Source: an uncultured Candidatus Saccharibacteria bacterium
Lineage (GTDB): Bacteria; Patescibacteriota; Saccharimonadia; Saccharimonadales; Saccharimonadaceae
Assembly: GCA_947304335.1 (NCBI GenBank)
Contig: CAMZAW010000004.1
Span: forward strand, 1-33,237
DNA: 33,237 bases
Direction of reading: 5' to 3'
This document shows positions 29,394 to 33,237 of this stretch, in pieces. The notes below the pieces were generated by a model. It was not told where the DNA came from, made no database searches, and was given only the letters and a program-made list of their open reading frames with translations. The position numbers were made by a program, and so were the translations under genes. Position 1 is the first letter of the stretch. Each line of letters opens with the position of its first letter.

Positions 29394-30073
29394 TTAAACG
29401 CACTTTGTTTAACGACAAAGTTGAAGTCGTGATTTCTGAACTCGAAGATGGCAACATGCGATTTTTTGGTAGCGAAAACGAAGAGGAAATTATTGATAAT
29501 CAATCAAAACTAGGCAGGGAAGTAGATCTAGCTGGCGAGCAAATCGCTCGCGTGAGAACCGTGTACGGCGATAGAAATGATTTTACTAACTTCCAGGAAA
29601 TCACGCACGATAATTTATCGAGCTACGTTATTCGCACGCCCGAACAACAAATTCTAGTTTCGGATGGCCTAGCTACTAAATGCGCCGACGTAGGATTATT
29701 GCTGCCGCTCGCCGATTGCTTGGGCGTTGTAGTTTACGACGAAAAATTGGGTGTGCTTGGCCTACTGCATTCTGGCCGCCAAAACTTGGAACAAAACGGC
29801 GCGCAAAAATTTGTTGATTTTCTTGTTCGCAAATTTGGCAGCGAGCCAAAAAATCTCAAAATTTATTTCTCGCCATACGCTCTAGAATATAAGATTTTTA
29901 AACTTAATAATAAAAGTTTGTCTGCCGCCGCAACGGAACAATTTTTAGCTGCCGGCGTTTTAGCGGAAAATATTATCGACCCGAAAATCGATACAGTAAC
30001 AAATGATAACATGCCGTCAAATTCACATGGCGACGTTGACACGCGCTTTGCAATTGTGGCTCGGCTCAAATAG
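29390..30073 (+). CDS. pgeF: PgeF/YfiH-like protein (purine nucleoside phosphorylase / laccase-domain family)
   Basis: 227 residues, near the family norm of about 240. The family core is visible: VSDGLATKCADVGLLLPLADC (C110), GVVVYDEKLGVLGLLHSG (H127) and the late pattern GDVDTRFAIVARL. Members bind a metal through two His and one Cys; reported roles are editing of peptidoglycan precursors (PgeF in E. coli) and purine nucleoside cleavage (FAMIN-type). The first His, normally in a QVHG motif, seems replaced: the matching place reads RTVYGD (Y59), so activity may be altered. It starts inside the upstream stop codon. Confidence 0.8.
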   Translation: MIKRTLFNDKVEVVISELEDGNMRFFGSENEEEIIDNQSKLGREVDLAGEQIARVRTVYGDRNDFTNFQEITHDNLSSYVIRTPEQQILVSDGLATKCADVGLLLPLADCLGVVVYDEKLGVLGLLHSGRQNLEQNGAQKFVDFLVRKFGSEPKNLKIYFSPYALEYKIFKLNNKSLSAAATEQFLAAGVLAENIIDPKIDTVTNDNMPSNSHGDVDTRFAIVARLK

Positions 30074-30082
30074 CGTCGCGCG

Positions 30083-30105
30083 CCATTTTCCACTTGCCAA
30101 AATGG
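30083..30105 (+). other. Inverted repeat around the -35 box of the 30150 gene
   Basis: CCATTTT (30083-30089) and AAAATGG (30099-30105), 7 bp with a 9-base gap that contains most of the -35 hexamer TTGCCA. It could be an operator; it has no T-run and so is not a terminator. Confidence 0.45.
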
Positions 30106-30123
30106 ATCGGGGGGGGGTACAAT
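30094..30123 (+). promoter_or_regulatory. Promoter with a G9 tract in its spacer
   Basis: -35 TTGCCA (30094-30099, 5 of 6 consensus bases) and -10 TACAAT (30118-30123) are separated by 18 bases, the last nine of which are G (30109-30117). Loss of one G would give the optimal 17-base spacing. A homopolymer of this length between -35 and -10 is the layout of known phase-variable promoters such as porA in Neisseria. Confidence 0.6.
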
Positions 30124-30149
30124 AAAAGTACATAATTAAGGAAAATGTC

Positions 30150-30806
30150 ATGAAGGCAGAAAGCTTGAATTTAGAAAATAATACGTCTGATGCACACGAA
30201 GTTGTGTACGACGGTAGAAAATTCCAGGTGGAAGTGGATGAAAACGGCCGCATTAGCCAGGCTAGGCACGAAGGAAGGGTTAGGTCTAAAGGCGAATATA
30301 CTGGCGACATTATAGTAACGGGCGCAACCAATAAAGATCTCACTGAAGGAAGCATTCCAGCAACGGTGGGCACAAACAAAACATATGACACGATAGCTTT
30401 TCAATATAGAGCATTCGCAGACAACGACGCAATAAGCCACCCTCACGTAGAAGGTGAAGTACAATTTTGGGATAATGGTGAGATGGTAGGTCAGAGCCGT
30501 TTCAAAATTGACGGAGAACACAATGTGGTCGATAACTCCCCGTTAGATGGTTTTTCTAATGAGCTAAAATCCGTTATGCGTGGCGACGATAGTTCTATGT
30601 ACTATGCACAAGAAATGATTGGAAAAACAGTATCCGAAGTTGAACAAGAACAATCCGAAATGCAACAGTATTACGAGCAAGAGTCAAAGTCTGGCATAAA
30701 TGATCTTTCTGCGATGGCTGATAAATTCGACCCAGAAAAAGCGAAAAGGGAAAAACTCGGCAGGCAAATACTCAGTAGTGACAATTTTAATCAACCAAAA
30801 GAATAA
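30150..30806 (+). CDS. Soluble protein of unknown function
   Basis: 218 residues, no signal sequence or membrane helix. Hydrophilic and acidic. Residues 1 to about 130 look strand-rich (VVYDGRKFQVEVDENGRISQ, EGEVQFWDNGEMVGQSRFKI). The rest is helical and charged (SEVEQEQSEMQQYYEQES, KFDPEKAKREKLGRQIL), perhaps a coiled coil. Not recognised. The start has TTAAGGAAAA upstream. Expression may depend on the G-tract promoter. It converges with the MazF-like gene; whether it has any part in that system cannot be told from the sequence. Confidence 0.8.
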   Translation: MKAESLNLENNTSDAHEVVYDGRKFQVEVDENGRISQARHEGRVRSKGEYTGDIIVTGATNKDLTEGSIPATVGTNKTYDTIAFQYRAFADNDAISHPHVEGEVQFWDNGEMVGQSRFKIDGEHNVVDNSPLDGFSNELKSVMRGDDSSMYYAQEMIGKTVSEVEQEQSEMQQYYEQESKSGINDLSAMADKFDPEKAKREKLGRQILSSDNFNQPKE

Positions 30807-30812
30807 CAAAAA

Positions 30813-30844
30813 AGAATTCCCCCGGCGAAAGCTGGGGGAATTCT
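30813..30844 (-). terminator. Strong intrinsic terminator of the MazF-like gene
   Basis: Stem AGAATTCCCCC/GGGGGAATTCT continued by GGC/GCT around GAAA on the plus strand (14 bp including one G-U). On the minus strand it is followed by TTTTTTGTT, so it ends transcripts coming from the right. On the plus strand it lacks a T-run, so it is weak for the 30150 gene. The 3' UTR it defines for the MazF-like mRNA is about 95-125 bases. Confidence 0.85.
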
Positions 30845-30851
30845 CTACCTC

Positions 30852-30880
30852 TTGACAAAACGGGTATTCTTTGATACAAT
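30852..30880 (+). promoter_or_regulatory. Consensus sigma-70 type promoter for a short RNA
   Basis: -35 TTGACA (30852-30857, perfect consensus), 17-base spacer, -10 TACAAT (30875-30880) with a TG extension at 30872-30873. This is the strongest promoter match in the window, yet no plausible protein-coding gene follows it on the plus strand. Confidence 0.75.
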
Positions 30881-30903
30881 GAAATTACTTTCGGGAATAC
30901 CCG
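30861..30903 (+). other. Inverted repeat flanking the -10 box (possible operator)
   Basis: CGGGTATTC (30861-30869) and GAATACCCG (30895-30903), perfect 9-bp arms. One arm is in the promoter spacer and the other at about +8 to +17 of the short RNA. Centre-to-centre distance is 34 bases, about three helical turns, as expected for a repressor binding one DNA face. The second arm also forms a small hairpin in the RNA. Confidence 0.5.
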
Positions 30904-30939
30904 CGTTCCCCATGCCGCAAGGCCTGGGGCATATTTTTT
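30887..30939 (+). ncRNA. Predicted ~53-nt small RNA, antisense to the 3' UTR of the MazF-like gene
   Basis: The promoter at 30852-30880 predicts a start near 30887. Two hairpins follow: CGGG/CCCG with an AATA loop (30892-30903), and CCCCA-GCC/GGC-TGGGG with a GCAA loop and one T/C mismatch (30908-30929). A T-run comes soon after (30934-30939), as in an intrinsic terminator. The RNA would pair with the MazF-like mRNA just after its stop codon (30940-30938), whose complement lies in the T-run. No Shine-Dalgarno site or start codon is placed for translation. Existence is predicted from signals only; it resembles no RNA family I know. Confidence 0.55.
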
Positions 30940-31327
30940 ACTTATATAATTTCAAAAATGCGTTTTTAACGATAACTAAATCTGTATCAGGGACTTGGCC
31001 GATTCTTGTGAATAGTCTTGATGTACTCATAACTCTGGCCTGGCTGATTGCAGCAAATTGAACTCTTCCGAGAAAGGTAAAGCTAACGTACCAAGGGCCA
31101 GTTTTTTCTTGTGTCGTTAATGGAATACCCATAAAGCCACGATAGCCCAGCTTCTTCATGACTAAAACTGGTCGCGAAAAACGAGATCCTTTGCCGTTAA
31201 TTTCCACGCCAACGTTTTCTCCGCACCCACACCACCAAACATCGCCATCACTAATTCTTGGGGCCGAAGCACCAAAATGAAGTCTTTCTTTTAGTTTCAC
31301 CCAACTATCAAAGTGTTTTTCTTGCAT
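30938..31327 (-). CDS. PemK/MazF-like toxin (probable endoribonuclease), no antitoxin gene seen
   Basis: 129 residues. Residues 28 to about 120 match the PemK/MazF fold: GDVWWCGCGENVGVEING, the SRPVLVM strand with R52, GIPLTT (T71, T72), then FAAISQARVMSTSRLFTRIG, equivalent to the LSQ-R-x-DxxRL end of MazF. The catalytic Arg and Thr/Ser positions are kept, so ribonuclease activity is plausible. Residues 1-27 form an extra helical N-terminus. MazF toxins usually follow a small mazE gene; here the upstream 58 bases to the DHH gene hold only a promoter. It is followed by a 3' UTR covered by the predicted antisense RNA. Confidence 0.85.
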   Translation of the reverse strand: MQEKHFDSWVKLKERLHFGASAPRISDGDVWWCGCGENVGVEINGKGSRFSRPVLVMKKLGYRGFMGIPLTTQEKTGPWYVSFTFLGRVQFAAISQARVMSTSRLFTRIGQVPDTDLVIVKNAFLKLYK

Positions 31328-31335
31328 TTGCCGCG

Positions 31336-31364
31336 ATTGTAGACCGTCGCCACGTATATTACAA
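31336..31364 (-). promoter_or_regulatory. Promoter of the MazF-like gene
   Basis: On the minus strand: -35 TTGTAA (31364-31359, 4 of 6), 17-base spacer, -10 TACAAT (31341-31336), ending 8 bases before the ATG at 31327. The transcript is predicted to be leaderless. Confidence 0.6.
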
Positions 31365-31385
31365 CCCCCACCAGCAAAACTAAGC

Positions 31386-32300
31386 CTAGGCAGTTTGGGC
31401 TGTGCCGCGTGCCATTTTCATAATTTGTTTGCGCAGTAGGAAATTATCAAGCATCAACAAATCACTTTGCGTGGCTTCTATGTCAAAAATTTTTTCCAGT
31501 CTTTGCTTTACACCGTCACCGCCAAAGTAAATGTAGCTTTTGCCGTCTTCAAGTGAAATCACATTCATCATCCATTCTGAATACTCAGCAAAAACTTTTT
31601 TCATTTCATCAAGATTAAAACTATTTATATTCAGCACAATCATTTGGCCGATAACTTCTGGCAAATCGCCGGCTTTCTCGATTTTTAAGTCATCTTTAAT
31701 TGCCTTGGCAAAATCCTTCATGATTTCAGCCTCGCAAGCCGAAAAATATTCTGCATAAAAATCGCTAGAAACGTTGCCGATTTTTAGCAGCTCATTATAA
31801 GTAACGCGATCACGTTCCGTAGTGATGCTGGATTTTAAATTTAATGTATTATCCAGAATCCCAGCAATCAAAAGTTTGCAAAGATCGGTGTCTAGGATTT
31901 CGGTATGATTTTCGTGAACGATTTTTTCATAGATAATCGTACAAACCGAACCAATAAATTCGATTTCGGTTTTAATATTTGGAAAAGCCGTCCAATAACT
32001 TTCGAAGCCAGAATGGTGGTCGACGATTTCAATTACATTTTCAATTTTGATTCGCTCGTCAAAGAAATCTGGATTCGAAACATCAAGCAGAATATATTTG
32101 CTATCATCGGCCGCAGCGGAATCGTCAAAACTATATTTTAAATTCAGGATCAGCGGTGGCACACTTTGATTAAGCCTGGCCGTGGTAGAAGCCGTAACAT
32201 TTGGATTGCCCTCAGCTTTTAGCAACTCACGATATGCGATCATGCTGGCGTAAGCATCAATATCTATGTATTTGCGCCCAGAAGTAATGACGATATTCAT
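31386..32300 (-). CDS. DHH-superfamily phosphoesterase, family II pyrophosphatase-like
   Basis: 304 residues. The metal-binding motifs of the DHH family are present: D13 and D15 in KYIDIDAYAS, D73 in LLDVSNPD, and DHH at 94-96. FIGSVCTIIYE corresponds to the EPVGCTAT-type motif. The C-terminal DHHA2-like part ends FLLRKQIMKMARG, like the RKKQ motif that binds pyrophosphate in family II inorganic pyrophosphatases. The opening motif, usually GHxNPDTDS, lacks its His here (SGRKYIDIDA), so metal use or substrate may differ. It may hydrolyse pyrophosphate or a related phosphoester. The start has TATAAT ending 6 bases upstream. Confidence 0.8.
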   Translation of the reverse strand: MNIVITSGRKYIDIDAYASMIAYRELLKAEGNPNVTASTTARLNQSVPPLILNLKYSFDDSAAADDSKYILLDVSNPDFFDERIKIENVIEIVDHHSGFESYWTAFPNIKTEIEFIGSVCTIIYEKIVHENHTEILDTDLCKLLIAGILDNTLNLKSSITTERDRVTYNELLKIGNVSSDFYAEYFSACEAEIMKDFAKAIKDDLKIEKAGDLPEVIGQMIVLNINSFNLDEMKKVFAEYSEWMMNVISLEDGKSYIYFGGDGVKQRLEKIFDIEATQSDLLMLDNFLLRKQIMKMARGTAQTA

Positions 32301-32306
32301 GCATCT

Positions 32307-32312
32307 ATTATA
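32307..32312 (-). promoter_or_regulatory. -10 box for the DHH gene
   Basis: TATAAT on the minus strand, ending 6 bases before ATG at 32300; no Shine-Dalgarno site. Confidence 0.7.
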
Positions 32313-32383
32313 ACATGTGGTTTAGCTCAACTTGCCGCGCTTCAATTCAAGGACCATTTTATTTTTTGAAAATAAAACGAAGC

Positions 32384-33237
32384 TTAAAATTTGAAATCCA
32401 AAAACATATAGTCGTCCATACTGTAGGCGAGGTTTTTATCAATCGCGTTTTTCACGAGCTTACAAACCTTAGACATACGCTGGCCATTATATAATGGGTC
32501 GACGTAGCGAATTTTGTGTTTTTCGTGCACATAGTAAACATCTTTTGGCGCGGTTTTCGAAACATGAATTTCTTTGGCGTTTTGCAAGATTTCAAAGATA
32601 TCTTTGTATTTCGATTTTTTGATTAGCTCAACAATTTCAATTTCTTTCATTTCGTAAAGCTGCTCAACCGTGATTAAGCCGTCGTCCTTCATGCGTTTCA
32701 ATATGTCAGCCAGGACTCGCATTGTAAAACGACGATGATTGTTTCGATACATCACGGACATTTTATTAGAAAGCCTTGCGAATTTGCGTGCGATGGTTTT
32801 AGTTTTAAAACCAAGTTCGTCCACGCCAAATTCATTCTTTTGGATTTCAAGATCATTATAAAATTCTTTGATATCATCAAACGTGGCCTGGTTAAAAATA
32901 AACAGTGGATTCGAAAGGGAATATTCCAAACGATCCGCGGCGAGTTGCGGCGTATCGTTATCCGCAATTGGATATAAATGATAATTATCAACTTCCTCAA
33001 GTTTGATGCCGTCGCGTTTTAGAAGCGCCATAATCTCGGCAGAATTTTTAATCATTTCTGTGGTAAGGTTTTCGGTTGATTCTTGCTTCAATGCATCGCC
33101 ATTCATCACATCTACGCAGTGTTTAAAAACTGGCGTTGCGATGTCATGAAAAAGTCCGGCGAGAGTTTGTTTTTTGTCATGCGTAAAATGCCAAATAATT
33201 AACGCCACGCCAATCGAATGTTCCAAACTAGAATAAA
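32384..33237 (-). CDS. HD-domain phosphohydrolase, 5' end outside the window
   Basis: At least 283 residues are visible and the frame stays open to the right edge, so the true start lies beyond 33237. The HD fold is marked by LEHSIGVAL, GLFHDIATPVFKH and, later, AADRLEYSL, which supplies another metal-ligand Asp; the spacing is that of COG1078-like or dGTPase-like HD proteins. The C-terminal half is helical and basic (KTKTIARKFARLSNKM). Substrate unknown; nucleotides are the usual targets of this group. The TTG at 33226 is inside the HD motif and cannot be the start. Confidence 0.82.
   Translation of the reverse strand, partial: YSSLEHSIGVALIIWHFTHDKKQTLAGLFHDIATPVFKHCVDVMNGDALKQESTENLTTEMIKNSAEIMALLKRDGIKLEEVDNYHLYPIADNDTPQLAADRLEYSLSNPLFIFNQATFDDIKEFYNDLEIQKNEFGVDELGFKTKTIARKFARLSNKMSVMYRNNHRRFTMRVLADILKRMKDDGLITVEQLYEMKEIEIVELIKKSKYKDIFEILQNAKEIHVSKTAPKDVYYVHEKHKIRYVDPLYNGQRMSKVCKLVKNAIDKNLAYSMDDYMFLDFKF

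Noticed and set aside
30813-30844. This hairpin as the terminator of the plus-strand 30150 gene
   Set aside because: The T-run is on the minus-strand side only; on the plus strand CTACCTCTTG follows, so termination there would be weak.
30852-31061. Plus-strand 69-residue open frame downstream of the strong promoter
   Set aside because: Its start would be TTG inside the -35 box, before the transcript begins; it has no ribosome-binding site and runs through the hairpin and antisense to the MazF-like gene.
32357-32377. AT-only palindrome TTTTATTTT/AAAATAAAA as a terminator of the HD gene
   Set aside because: The stem has no G-C pairs and would be unstable; it may be chance in AT-rich spacer.

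Overview
This window most likely comes from a member of Candidatus Saccharibacteria (TM7, Patescibacteria/CPR). The argument is indirect. Housekeeping genes are compact and often fused or shortened (a 110-residue TsaB, a 405-residue MurC, an RNase HII-YraN fusion). Genes are densely packed, with many 4-base overlaps. There are many secreted or membrane-anchored proteins of unusual design. TGA is used as an ordinary stop (for example at tsaE and radA), which argues against the CPR lineages that recode it. No 16S rRNA or other diagnostic RNA gene is present, so the assignment is an inference.

Layout: 1-2156 (+) holds the 3' end of pnp and complete lepA. 2181-4265 (-) holds murC and two small exported or membrane proteins. 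4280-7321 (+) holds tsaE, tsaB, a small membrane protein, radA and ruvC. 7376-10254 (+) is a block of three membrane proteins, the last two tandem paralogs (the first with a broken start), lying between ruvC and ruvA. 10307-12417 (+) holds ruvA, rplS and the rnhB-yraN fusion. 12472-19035 (+) is one gene for a 2187-residue surface protein made of InlB-type repeats, Ig-like domains, two copies of an unknown domain, a C-type-lectin-like module and a C-terminal tyrosine-phosphatase domain with an intact CX5R signature. 19082-20997 (-) holds a membrane protein and ychF. 21192-27671 is an accessory region with an LRR/transglutaminase surface protein, an SDR fused to an unknown domain, and a membrane-anchored M6-type metalloprotease. 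27692-33237 holds small enzymes (a deoxyribosyltransferase-like protein, an alpha/beta hydrolase, a PgeF-like protein, a DHH phosphoesterase, an HD phosphohydrolase), a protein of unknown function behind a promoter with a G9 tract, and an orphan PemK/MazF-like toxin.

Two kinds of translation start are visible. About a dozen genes have a TATAAT-like box ending 6 to 8 bases before ATG and no Shine-Dalgarno site, so they are predicted to be leaderless. Others, including most of the surface proteins, have a -10 box further upstream and a clear AAGGAG-type site.

The candidates for something new are: (1) the regular TATAAT-N6-ATG leaderless architecture, including two opposed overlapping promoters in the 14 bases between murC and tsaE; (2) a strong predicted promoter and terminator defining a ~50-nt RNA antisense to the 3' UTR of the orphan MazF-like gene; (3) the G9 tract in the spacer of the neighbouring promoter, a possible phase switch; (4) the giant surface protein carrying an apparently extracellular tyrosine phosphatase. 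All functional statements are read from sequence by eye; no search or folding program was run.
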